NCBI GenBank assembly: GCA_030618905.1
Contig: JAUXCL010000094.1
Span: forward strand, 1 to 8,556
Direction: 5' to 3'
Source: Bacteroidales bacterium
GTDB lineage: Bacteria; Bacteroidota; Bacteroidia; Bacteroidales; B18-G4
Length of the DNA: 8,556 bases
This document shows positions 1 through 6,833 of this stretch, piece by piece. The notes beneath the pieces are model-generated. The model searched no databases and was not told where the DNA came from. It saw only the letters and a list, made by a program, of their open reading frames with translations. Positions within the stretch are counted from its first letter, which is position 1. Each line of letters opens with the position of its first letter. Made by a program: the position numbers and the translations under genes.

Positions 1-2
1 TT

Positions 3-578
3 ACGCCACAGGATACCATTCAGCGTCCCAATACCATGTATGGTGTAACCAAGGTAACAGGCGAGTTGCTCAGTGATTATTATTATAAGCGTTTTGGCGT
101 CGACACCAGGGGATTGCGCTATCCGGGCATCATCTCCAACCTGACTTTGCCAGGCGGTGGAACCACCGATTATGCGGTTGAGATCTACTATGCGGCCATC
201 AAAGAAAAGAAATTTACCTGTCCTTTGCCAGCCGGCACCTTCCTCGACATGATGTACATGCCTGATGCACTTGATGCTGCCATCGACCTGATGGAAGCAG
301 ATCCGGATAAGCTGAAACACAGAAATGCATTTAACGTGTCAGCAATGAGCTTTGATCCTGAAATAATTGCTGCCGAGATCAAAAAACATATTCCGGATTT
401 CGTGATAGATTATGATGTTGACCTGGTTAAGAAGGGCATTGCAGATTCATGGCCAAATAAGATGGATGACAGTATTGCACGCGAAGAATGGGGCTGGAGT
501 CCGAAATTTGACCTTGAGTCAATGACCGTGGATATGCTGAAAGTCATCGGGGAGAAACACCAAAAAGGACTAATCTAA
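3..578 (+). CDS. tdh: L-threonine 3-dehydrogenase, SDR (epimerase-like) type, C-terminal part
   Basis: The gene runs in from the left edge; the reading frame is open from base 3, giving 191 residues. The ATG at 36 is an internal Met, because conserved family sequence (TPQDTIQRPNTMYG) precedes it. Seen: the YxxxK catalytic pair (Tyr13 and Lys17 of the fragment, in MYGVTK), then GVDTRGLRYPGIIS, PGGGTTDYAVE and MMYMPDALDAAIDLMEA, all characteristic of the short-chain-dehydrogenase type of threonine dehydrogenase rather than the zinc type. The family is about 315 residues long, so roughly the N-terminal 125, including the NAD-binding GxxGxxG, lie outside the window. Known role: NAD-dependent oxidation of L-threonine to 2-amino-3-ketobutyrate in the cytosol, which Kbl then cleaves to glycine and acetyl-CoA; no kbl is visible here. 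A UDP-sugar epimerase is the main alternative, but the PGGGTTDYAVE block argues for threonine dehydrogenase. Confidence 0.9.
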   Translation, partial: TPQDTIQRPNTMYGVTKVTGELLSDYYYKRFGVDTRGLRYPGIISNLTLPGGGTTDYAVEIYYAAIKEKKFTCPLPAGTFLDMMYMPDALDAAIDLMEADPDKLKHRNAFNVSAMSFDPEIIAAEIKKHIPDFVIDYDVDLVKKGIADSWPNKMDDSIAREEWGWSPKFDLESMTVDMLKVIGEKHQKGLI

Positions 579-582
579 AGAC

Positions 583-638
583 GTTCACCGTTCACCGTTC
601 ACCGTTCACTGTTCACCGTTCACTGTTCACTGTTCACT
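583..638. repeat. Tandem 7-bp repeat, eight GTTCACC/GTTCACT units
   Basis: Eight contiguous heptamers start at 583, 590, 597, 604, 611, 618, 625 and 632. Units 1-3 and 5 are GTTCACC; units 4 and 6-8 are GTTCACT, so the only variation is C/T at the seventh base. The array begins 4 bp after the threonine dehydrogenase stop and extends about 12 bp into the 3' end of the convergent beta-barrel gene, supplying its stop codon. It is not self-complementary (the reverse complement of GTTCAC is GTGAAC), so it does not fold into a terminator hairpin. A related degenerate array lies at 7928-7955. Function unknown. Confidence 0.95.
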
Positions 639-1247
639 CTTTAATATCCAGAACCTGTACACTACAGTCAGGGAAAGTGTTGACAGGTAGAATTCATATT
701 TATTGTATACCTCCTGCGGGAGCCCGCCGGGGTTTTGTTCCCATTCCTTTATGGATTTTTCAATGATGGGCCGGGCACTGACCCATGTATTGATATCAAC
801 GGCCCATCTTTTGTTGATGTCATAGGCAAGGCCAAGCACAAAGCCCCTGACAAACAGCTGGGTAACAGTAGAGTAATTTCCCAAATCAGAATTCAGCTGA
901 TAACCTAACTGTATATTCAAACCAAGTTTTCGGAAAGGATAAACTTTAAACATTGCTTCAATGCCCAGGAAGTGAAAAGTATAAAGTGCTTCAAAGTCCT
1001 TGAAATTACTTCTGCGCCACGAGTAATACATATCCAGGTCCCAGCCAATAACTTTTCCCCTGCCACTGAAGATAATCCCCATATCCAGTCCGGGTAAGGG
1101 TTTGGCATCAAACTCACTCACCCCGGTCAGGGCTGACATGTTGCCGCCAAACAAGACTCCAAAGGTAGTGCCTTCCTGGGCTGTGGAAGATAAATTAGAT
1201 AAAGCACAAATGACAAGGATCAGGGCAATTACTTGTTTCATAATCAT
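627..1247 (-). CDS. Small outer-membrane beta-barrel protein with signal peptide
   Basis: 206 residues. Residues 1-23 form a signal peptide: Lys4, hydrophobic core VIALILVICAL, probable cleavage after Ala23 before Gln24. The mature part is rich in alternating aromatic and hydrophobic strands with short polar turns (for example GIIFSGRGKVIGWDLDMYYSW, about 58-77, and LSLTVVYRFWI, 191-201), as in the PorT/OMP_b-brl families of 8- to 10-strand barrels found in Bacteroidota. The last strand ends in aromatic residues (Phe199, Trp200), as expected of a barrel assembled by BAM, but five further residues (LKSEQ) follow, and the last codons lie in the heptamer repeat. The ATG at 1247 is taken as start; a second ATG two codons in (1241) is equally possible. 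Exact function (porin, structural or transport accessory) cannot be told from sequence. It is divergent from mnmA and convergent with tdh, so it is probably a single-gene unit. Confidence 0.8.
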   Translation of the reverse strand: MIMKQVIALILVICALSNLSSTAQEGTTFGVLFGGNMSALTGVSEFDAKPLPGLDMGIIFSGRGKVIGWDLDMYYSWRRSNFKDFEALYTFHFLGIEAMFKVYPFRKLGLNIQLGYQLNSDLGNYSTVTQLFVRGFVLGLAYDINKRWAVDINTWVSARPIIEKSIKEWEQNPGGLPQEVYNKYEFYLSTLSLTVVYRFWILKSEQ

Positions 1248-1262
1248 ACCATTTTAGGTATG

Positions 1263-1291
1263 TGAAGATACAAAATTTCACGATGGGCAAA
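1263..1291 (-). promoter_or_regulatory. Possible Bacteroidota promoter for the beta-barrel gene
   Basis: Read on the minus strand, TTTG (1291-1288) is followed after 17 bp by TATCTTCA (1270-1263). The second element matches the -7 consensus TAnnTTTG at 6 of 8 positions (at 4 of the 6 defined ones), and the first matches the -33 TTTG. The spacing is slightly shorter than the usual 19-21 bp. The start codon is about 16 bp downstream. Plausible but weak. Confidence 0.35.
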
Positions 1292-1330
1292 GGTCAAACC
1301 CCGCTAATATCCCTTCTTGTACTTTTGGCC

Positions 1331-1338
1331 TATCTTTG
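1331..1338 (+). promoter_or_regulatory. Promoter -7 element (TATCTTTG) for mnmA
   Basis: TATCTTTG is a perfect match to the Bacteroidota -7 consensus TAnnTTTG. Transcription would begin only about 10 nt before the mnmA ATG at 1354, giving a very short leader. No clear TTTG -33 element is seen 19-21 bp upstream. It probably drives the whole mnmA/alcohol dehydrogenase/lipoprotein cluster. Confidence 0.6.
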
Positions 1339-1353
1339 CATAAATCCTAATCC

Positions 1354-2418
1354 ATGGAAATAGCAGCATTGGTTTCAGGTGGCGTTGACAGCTCGGTATG
1401 CATTCCTATCCTTAAGGAACAGGGATTCGATCCGGTGATTGTTTACATCAAAATTGCCATGGAGAATGAACCCGGATTCACAGATTGCCCTTCAGAAGAA
1501 GATATAGAGATCACGACTTACATTGCGAAAAAATATGGCTGTAAATTTGAGATCATTGACCTGCAAAAAGAGTATTGGGACCAGGTTATTGATTATACCA
1601 TCAGCACAGTGCAAAAGGGATTGACACCCAACCCGGATGTCATGTGCAACCGCATGATCAAATTCGGGAGTTTTGAAGAGAAATTCGGCAAGGACTTCGA
1701 CAAGATCTCAACCGGGCATTATGCCAGGGTTGTTGAAGAAAATGGGATTCCATATCTGGCGACAGCTCTTGATAAGAGGAAAGATCAAACATATTTTTTA
1801 GGCAGGATAACTTACCCACAACTGTCAAAAGTGATGTTTCCCATTGGGAATATGGTAAAAAAAGATGTCCGGAAGATGGCAGAAAACTTGGATCTTCCAA
1901 GTGCCCATCGACCAGACAGTCAGGGTATATGCTTTCTCGGCAAGATCAATTACAATGAATTCATCAGAAAATATGTGGGGGAGAATCCCGGTAATATTAT
2001 TGAGCTTGAAACCAGCAAGATCCTTGGTGAGCACCGTGGATTGTGGTTTCATACCATAGGGCAACGGAAAGGCCTTGGTTTAAGCCAGGGGCCATGGTTT
2101 GTTGTTGAAAAAGACATGCAGGAGAATATCATTTTTGTTTCAAACGGCTATGATCCCATCTCCCAATACAAAGATGAGATCAATCTTGCAGATTTTCAGT
2201 TTATCAATGAGTCACCTGACCGGGACTATACACAAAAACAAAGGGTAAGTTTCAAGATCAGGCATCAACCGGAATTCAATGAAGGGTTTCTTATCAGGGA
2301 AGCTGATCAGTACCGGATCATCAGCGACCAGAAAGTATCAGGTATCGCACCCGGTCAATTCGGGGTGATATATAATGAGCAGCAATCAATTTGCCTGGGA
2401 AGTGGCGTTATTTACTAA
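1354..2418 (+). CDS. mnmA: tRNA-specific 2-thiouridylase MnmA
   Basis: 354 residues, normal for the family (350-380). Known role: MnmA activates U34 of tRNA-Lys, -Glu and -Gln with ATP and inserts sulfur delivered by a persulfide relay, giving s2U34. Seen: the PP-loop ATP pyrophosphatase motif SGGVDSS at residues 8-14; the catalytic Cys98 in NPDVMCNRMIKF; TGHYARV at 120-126; the second catalytic Cys193 in DSQGICFLG; HTIGQRKGLG at 233-242; and the C-terminal beta-barrel motif APGQFGVIY at 332-340. The two cysteines correspond to E. coli Cys102 and Cys199, so the enzyme should be active. The ATG at 1354 places the PP-loop at the usual distance from the N terminus and follows a strong -7 element. 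It is the first gene of a likely three-gene operon; the next start is 17 bp after its stop. The downstream genes have no obvious link to tRNA thiolation. Confidence 0.96.
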   Translation: MEIAALVSGGVDSSVCIPILKEQGFDPVIVYIKIAMENEPGFTDCPSEEDIEITTYIAKKYGCKFEIIDLQKEYWDQVIDYTISTVQKGLTPNPDVMCNRMIKFGSFEEKFGKDFDKISTGHYARVVEENGIPYLATALDKRKDQTYFLGRITYPQLSKVMFPIGNMVKKDVRKMAENLDLPSAHRPDSQGICFLGKINYNEFIRKYVGENPGNIIELETSKILGEHRGLWFHTIGQRKGLGLSQGPWFVVEKDMQENIIFVSNGYDPISQYKDEINLADFQFINESPDRDYTQKQRVSFKIRHQPEFNEGFLIREADQYRIISDQKVSGIAPGQFGVIYNEQQSICLGSGVIY

Positions 2419-2435
2419 TTTAAAATAAATATTAC

Positions 2436-3578
2436 ATGGAAAATTTTGTTTATTACAATCCTGTAAAGCTCCATTTCGGGAAAGATGCAATCAGGAAATT
2501 AGGGCAGGCAGCCCAGTCATTAGGCAAAAAAGCATTATTGCTTTATGGCAAAGGATCGATCAAAAGCAACGGCATCTATGATCAGGTAACAGATCAGTTC
2601 AGGCAAGCCAATATCACCTGGGTTGAGTATGCCGGCATACGTCCCAACCCTGCAATTGAAGATGTGGTCGCTGCTGCCCGTCTTGGCAGGGAAGAAAATG
2701 TCGACTTTATCATAGCAGTAGGAGGTGGCAGTGTAATTGATTCCGCTAAATTTATCTCCATTGCCATTCCATACGACGGATCTGCATGGAACCTGGTAAA
2801 GGGGACAGCCAGGCCAGAATCCAATATACCCCTTATTGCTGTGCTCACCCTGGCTGCAACCGGAACAGAAATGAATAAGTTTGCTGTTGTTCAGAATAAT
2901 GCGACAAGTGAGAAATTGGGATTTGGCAACGACCTGATCTACCCCAGGTATTCTTTCCTTGATCCACAATACACCCTGAGCGTTCCTAAAAACTACACTT
3001 CATATGGAATCGTTGACTTGATTGCACACTGCCTGGAAGCTTATTTTGGTAAAGGAGAAGCTACCTTATCGGATAAGTTTGTGTATTCCATCATCCGGGA
3101 AGCCATGGAATTTGGACCTGCACTGCTGAATGATCTTGGAAATTATGAACTCCGTGCAAAGATCATGTATGCGGCGACCAATGCATTGAATAATTTGCTG
3201 TTTTACGGCAGGGAATCGGGCGATTGGGGAGTTCACACCATCGGTCATGTGTTTTCTGTCTTGTATGATGTCCCGCATGGAGCATCACTGTCGATAGCTT
3301 ATCCGGCCTGGCTCAAGTTGATGAAGGACAGGATCCCCGAAAGGATTGAGGAACTTGGCAAACATCTTTTCAATACCAGCAGTGCAAATGATACAATCGC
3401 TGAGATGGAATCATTATTTGGAGTATTGGGCAGCCCGGTTCGATTAAACGACATTGGTATCACCGTGCATCAAAAAAACAAGATCATTCAAACCATGATT
3501 GAAAACAAAGTGGGAGGAGCACATCATAAACTTTCGGAGCATGATTATGAGGAATTAATAGATTTGTGTTTACAATAA
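2436..3578 (+). CDS. Iron-containing alcohol dehydrogenase, YqhD/butanol dehydrogenase (BDH) type
   Basis: 380 residues (E. coli YqhD has 387). It belongs to the group III metal-dependent alcohol dehydrogenases: cytosolic, usually NADPH-linked enzymes that reduce aldehydes to alcohols. Seen: an N-terminal Rossmann-like domain with YGKGSIKSNGIYDQV (37-51) and the nucleotide-binding GGGSVID (96-102), then the alpha-helical metal domain. The metal ligands Asp194, His198 (GIVDLIAHCLEAYF), His267 (HTIGH) and His281 (DVPHG) fall at the same positions as the ligands reported for YqhD, which is strong support. The ATG at 2436 gives the typical N terminus (MENFVYYNPVKLHFG). Likely co-transcribed with mnmA, 17 bp upstream, and with a lipoprotein gene starting 11 bp downstream. 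The physiological substrate cannot be inferred; it may detoxify aldehydes or act in mixed-acid or alcohol fermentation. Confidence 0.93.
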   Translation: MENFVYYNPVKLHFGKDAIRKLGQAAQSLGKKALLLYGKGSIKSNGIYDQVTDQFRQANITWVEYAGIRPNPAIEDVVAAARLGREENVDFIIAVGGGSVIDSAKFISIAIPYDGSAWNLVKGTARPESNIPLIAVLTLAATGTEMNKFAVVQNNATSEKLGFGNDLIYPRYSFLDPQYTLSVPKNYTSYGIVDLIAHCLEAYFGKGEATLSDKFVYSIIREAMEFGPALLNDLGNYELRAKIMYAATNALNNLLFYGRESGDWGVHTIGHVFSVLYDVPHGASLSIAYPAWLKLMKDRIPERIEELGKHLFNTSSANDTIAEMESLFGVLGSPVRLNDIGITVHQKNKIIQTMIENKVGGAHHKLSEHDYEELIDLCLQ

Positions 3579-3589
3579 TAATTAAGCTA

Positions 3590-4549
3590 ATGCAAAAATA
3601 CCAGGTATATCTTTTTCTTTCAGTTGTTATTTTCTTCTTCATAAGCGCCTGTGAGCAGGAAGAAGATTCTCCCAGTACCAGTCCTGCTGATCAAAGTATC
3701 CTGGGTAACTGGGCCGGAACAAGTGAACAGGGACTGCTGATCAGGTTGAAAGTCGATAAAAAGCAAGACTCCACAATGATCACCAATTACGAGTTTAGTT
3801 ATTTAATCAACGATGATACCGGTAGTTATTTTAAAAATGACCCGGAAGGCATTGCCACTGTTCTTGCTGACACGTTTAATTTCAGCCTTGTACAGGACAA
3901 TCAAAATAAAGGCAAGGCCAGGGGTAAATTATGGAATTCCAATTATGTTGCTGGTGATTATGAGATTAATGAAATTAAGGGGATCTATCATTTCAACTAT
4001 ACTGCCAGCAAGATCGGTAATTCCGTCACTATTCATTCTGTACCCCAATACAGTCTTGTTTTCGAGGACATATCAAGCGCAGATTATACTTATGTGAAAG
4101 GATTTTTCGCTTCGCATGACACTATTCATTCCGGTGATGTTGTGGTATTAAGTTCCGCCATCTATTATGAACCTACAGAAGGGAATCTGCATCAAACACT
4201 TTTAGAAATTAAATTGGGTTCCCTGCCAGAAGAGTATACAGCTGTACAGCTTATGCAGTTAATCAAACCCGGGTTTATTTCATTCAATCAAGGGGCTAAA
4301 GACGGAGTTGAAGTCATCTACAGGGATAAGACGAACAATTACAAGTCATGGTCGACCTCCTTTGGGTCTGCAAACCAGGAGAACAGTGCTTTTAACCTCA
4401 GTGAGCTCTATTATCTCTCCGGCACCGATTCTACCTGCCTGCTGTATAAATTCACTGCCAATTTCAACTGTATGCTTTATGATGTGGAAGGGAACAGCAA
4501 AAAGATTGTGAATGCTTTTTATGTTGGATTGATCGGGGCTGGATTTTAA
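3590..4549 (+). CDS. Lipoprotein of unknown function
   Basis: 319 residues from the ATG at 3590. A GTG at 3566 in the same frame would add eight residues, but it lies inside the alcohol dehydrogenase gene and the lipoprotein signal reads better from the ATG. Seen: a lipoprotein signal peptide (residues 1-20, core YLFLSVVIFFFISA) ending in a lipobox with Cys21 as the lipidated residue, then a low-complexity acidic/Ser/Thr/Pro linker (about 22-37). The mature part is mostly predicted beta-strand; it opens with ILGNWAGTSEQG, which recalls lipocalin-like small-molecule-binding barrels, but I cannot support that assignment further. Cys283 and Cys294 are the only other cysteines and could form a disulfide. 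The protein should sit in the outer membrane, facing the periplasm or the surface. It is the last gene of the mnmA cluster, and its TAA overlaps the stop of the convergent EF-G2 gene. No functional link to its operon partners is evident. Confidence 0.75.
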   Translation: MQKYQVYLFLSVVIFFFISACEQEEDSPSTSPADQSILGNWAGTSEQGLLIRLKVDKKQDSTMITNYEFSYLINDDTGSYFKNDPEGIATVLADTFNFSLVQDNQNKGKARGKLWNSNYVAGDYEINEIKGIYHFNYTASKIGNSVTIHSVPQYSLVFEDISSADYTYVKGFFASHDTIHSGDVVVLSSAIYYEPTEGNLHQTLLEIKLGSLPEEYTAVQLMQLIKPGFISFNQGAKDGVEVIYRDKTNNYKSWSTSFGSANQENSAFNLSELYYLSGTDSTCLLYKFTANFNCMLYDVEGNSKKIVNAFYVGLIGAGF

Positions 4550-6744
4550 TCTTCGTCTTCTTGTTTATCAGCATATGTTTTGAGCAGTTTATTCTGCAAA
4601 TCCGGTGGTACCGGAGCATACTCTGCATACTTCATAGAATATGTGGCACGGCCGCTGGTCAGAGAGCTAAGGGCTGTAGAATACCTTCCCATTTCAGCCA
4701 GTGGCACCCTTGCTTTGATAGTTCCACCTTCCATACCCATGATGATGGCGCGACGGCCTTGCAAGTCGGTCATTACATTACCCATTTTGTCTTCAGGTAC
4801 AAGCACTTCAAGATCATATATAGGTTCCATGATCTTGGGGCCGGCTTCCTTAAAGGCCATGCTGAATGCAGCTTTACCTGCTATCTTGAAGGAAATTTCA
4901 TTGGAATCGACAGCGTGCATTTTTCCATCATAAACACAGACCCTGATATCCCTGGCATAAGATCCGGTAAGTGGACCTTCTTCCATTCTTTCCATAATAC
5001 CTTTGAGAATTGCAGGCAGGAACCTGGTATCAATAGAACCACCAACGATACAGTTGTAGAATACCAGTTTTCCACCCCATTCCAGGGCTACCTCATCTTT
5101 ACCCCTGACATTTACAACGATTTGGTTGTCGCCTTTCTGGATGCTCATTGGGTTTACAGATGACATGCTTATCATTTGTTTCACTTTGAACCTGGCTGGC
5201 TCGGGCATTCCTTCTTCAAAGGGCTCGATAACCATATATACCTGGCCAAACTGTCCGGCTCCGCCGGATTGCTTCTTGTGCAGATAATTGGCCTGGGAAG
5301 ACCTGGTAATGGTTTCACGGTAAGGAATCTTTGGAGTAACAAATTCCACAGCTATCTTTTCAATATTCTCCAGGTGCCATTTTGCTATATTCAAATGCAG
5401 TTCCCCCTGTCCCTGCATGATGATTTGTTTCAGTTCCTTTGAATATCCGGCATGGATAGTTAGGTCCATCCTATGGAGTTCATTTAATGCAACGCCCATT
5501 TTTTCATCATCTGCCTGGTTTACCGCTTTGATTGCGGTACGGAATTTAGGTTCCGGAAATTCAATCGGTTCAATTTTATCATCCTGGTTCTTCAGTGAAT
5601 TTAAAGTATTGTTCGTTCTGGTGTTTTTTAGTTTAATCGTTGCCCCAATATCTCCCGCGATAAGTTTATCAACTTTTTCACGATTCTTGCCTGCAAAAAC
5701 AAATAACTGGGAAAGTCTTTCTTTAGTACTGGTATCTGCATTCATCATGTCCATGCCTTCGGTAATTTCCCCGGCAAAAACCTTAATATAAGAAACCTCT
5801 CCCAGATGAGATTCAATGGTTGTCTTAAAAACAAATGCTGAAGTCGGGTCGGAAGCATTGCATGTAAGTACTTTGTCATTATTTGTCTTAACTCCCGGCA
5901 TTTCATCCGGTGAAGGAACATTATTGCAAATAAACTCCAGTAACCTTCCTGCGCCCATATCTTGCTTGGCATTGACACAAAGCACCGGGAACAAGCCACG
6001 GCTTTTTAAGCCAAGCTTCAGTCCTTGCTGAATTTCGTCTTCGCTAAGGGTGCCATTTTCAAAATATTTTTCCATTAAAGACTCATCATTGGCAGCCAGG
6101 TCCTCTATCAAGGCAGCCTGCAGTTCTTCTGCTTTACCCTTTTCAGCATCGGGAATGTCAAGGATTTCCGGTTTGCCATCTTTTTCAGGGAACTTTAACA
6201 TTTTCATCTTGAGCAAGTCAATGACAGCATCAAATCCAAGACCAGGATTCACCGGGTATTGGACAATAGTGACAGATCCGCCAAAATGCTGTTTCAGCTG
6301 TGAGATGGTATCATCAAAATTTGAATTTTCATGCTCGAGGTGATTAATGGCAAAGATGACTGGTTTTTCAGCTTTGGCTGCATGCCTCCAGGTAATCTCC
6401 GTACCTACCTCAACACCATTCTGCGCATTAACTACCATCACAGCAGTATCGGCGGCATATAATGAAGAAATAACCTCACCAATGAAGTCATCAAAACCCG
6501 GAGTGTCAATGATATTAATTTTTTTATCATTGTATTCTGCGTAGAGTATAGTTGAAAATACTGAGTTCTGGCGCTCCAGTTCAATTTCCCTGTAATCTGA
6601 AACAGTATTCTTTTCATCCACAGTACCTCTGCGTTTAATCACCCCGCCTTCGAGAAGCATACATTCGGAAAGTGTGGTTTTTCCAGCCTTGGCACCTCCG
6701 ATCAGGGCAATGTTTCTGATGTCTTTAGTTTGATATACCTTCAT
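4546..6744 (-). CDS. fusA2: Elongation factor G paralogue (EF-G2 / FusA2-like)
   Basis: 732 residues with all EF-G domains in order: G domain (about 1-285), II (about 300-395), III (about 398-475, GQGELHLNI at 445-453), IV (about 476-620) and V (about 638-720), then an acidic tail (DKQEDED). EF-G moves tRNAs and mRNA through the ribosome. Several features mark this as the divergent paralogue: P-loop GGAKAGKT (16-23) instead of the AHxDAGKT form; switch I reads RQNSV where EF-G has RGITI; DTPGF (80-84) puts Phe84 at the catalytic His of DTPGH; and the guanine-specificity motif is NHLE (134-137) instead of NKxD. Between GQFGQVY and YNCIVGG domain IV is about 40 residues longer than E. coli EF-G. 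In Bacteroides thetaiotaomicron an EF-G2 is reported to support translation during starvation without hydrolysing GTP; that this is its orthologue is inferred. It is preceded by a good -7 element and a palindrome, so it has its own promoter. The ATG at 6744 has no Shine-Dalgarno site. Confidence 0.92.
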   Translation of the reverse strand: MKVYQTKDIRNIALIGGAKAGKTTLSECMLLEGGVIKRRGTVDEKNTVSDYREIELERQNSVFSTILYAEYNDKKINIIDTPGFDDFIGEVISSLYAADTAVMVVNAQNGVEVGTEITWRHAAKAEKPVIFAINHLEHENSNFDDTISQLKQHFGGSVTIVQYPVNPGLGFDAVIDLLKMKMLKFPEKDGKPEILDIPDAEKGKAEELQAALIEDLAANDESLMEKYFENGTLSEDEIQQGLKLGLKSRGLFPVLCVNAKQDMGAGRLLEFICNNVPSPDEMPGVKTNNDKVLTCNASDPTSAFVFKTTIESHLGEVSYIKVFAGEITEGMDMMNADTSTKERLSQLFVFAGKNREKVDKLIAGDIGATIKLKNTRTNNTLNSLKNQDDKIEPIEFPEPKFRTAIKAVNQADDEKMGVALNELHRMDLTIHAGYSKELKQIIMQGQGELHLNIAKWHLENIEKIAVEFVTPKIPYRETITRSSQANYLHKKQSGGAGQFGQVYMVIEPFEEGMPEPARFKVKQMISMSSVNPMSIQKGDNQIVVNVRGKDEVALEWGGKLVFYNCIVGGSIDTRFLPAILKGIMERMEEGPLTGSYARDIRVCVYDGKMHAVDSNEISFKIAGKAAFSMAFKEAGPKIMEPIYDLEVLVPEDKMGNVMTDLQGRRAIIMGMEGGTIKARVPLAEMGRYSTALSSLTSGRATYSMKYAEYAPVPPDLQNKLLKTYADKQEDED

Positions 6745-6791
6745 ATTTTATAAAAATTCAAAAATTAATAGTTTGCTGAAAATTAGGGCTG

Positions 6792-6827
6792 CAAAAGTAT
6801 AAAAATCTGCTTAATAATAAAAACAAA
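6792..6827 (-). promoter_or_regulatory. Promoter of the EF-G2-like gene
   Basis: Minus-strand TACTTTTG (6799-6792) matches the Bacteroidota -7 consensus TAnnTTTG perfectly. A TTTG (6827-6824) lies 24 bp upstream; this is longer than the usual 19-21 bp spacing, so the -33 element is weak. A poor -33 is common in promoters that need an activator, and a palindrome sits just upstream at 6834-6849. The leader would be about 40 nt. Confidence 0.55.
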
Positions 6828-6833
6828 GGGTCA

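Noticed and set aside
583..638. Heptamer array as a CRISPR or transcription terminator
   Set aside because: The units are contiguous without spacers and only 7 bp long, and the unit is not self-complementary, so neither a CRISPR array nor a hairpin is possible.
2535..2969. Minus-strand open frame of 144 codons opposite the alcohol dehydrogenase
   Set aside because: It lies entirely within a gene with intact catalytic motifs and has no protein-like features of its own.
3566..3589. GTG start for the lipoprotein, adding eight residues
   Set aside because: It lies inside the 3' end of the dehydrogenase gene and puts extra residues before a complete lipoprotein signal that starts properly at the ATG at 3590.
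4561..5163. Plus-strand open frame of 200 codons opposite the EF-G2 gene
   Set aside because: It is antisense to a well-conserved gene and its translation shows no recognisable family or signal; the same holds for the other plus-strand frames between 4580 and 6544.
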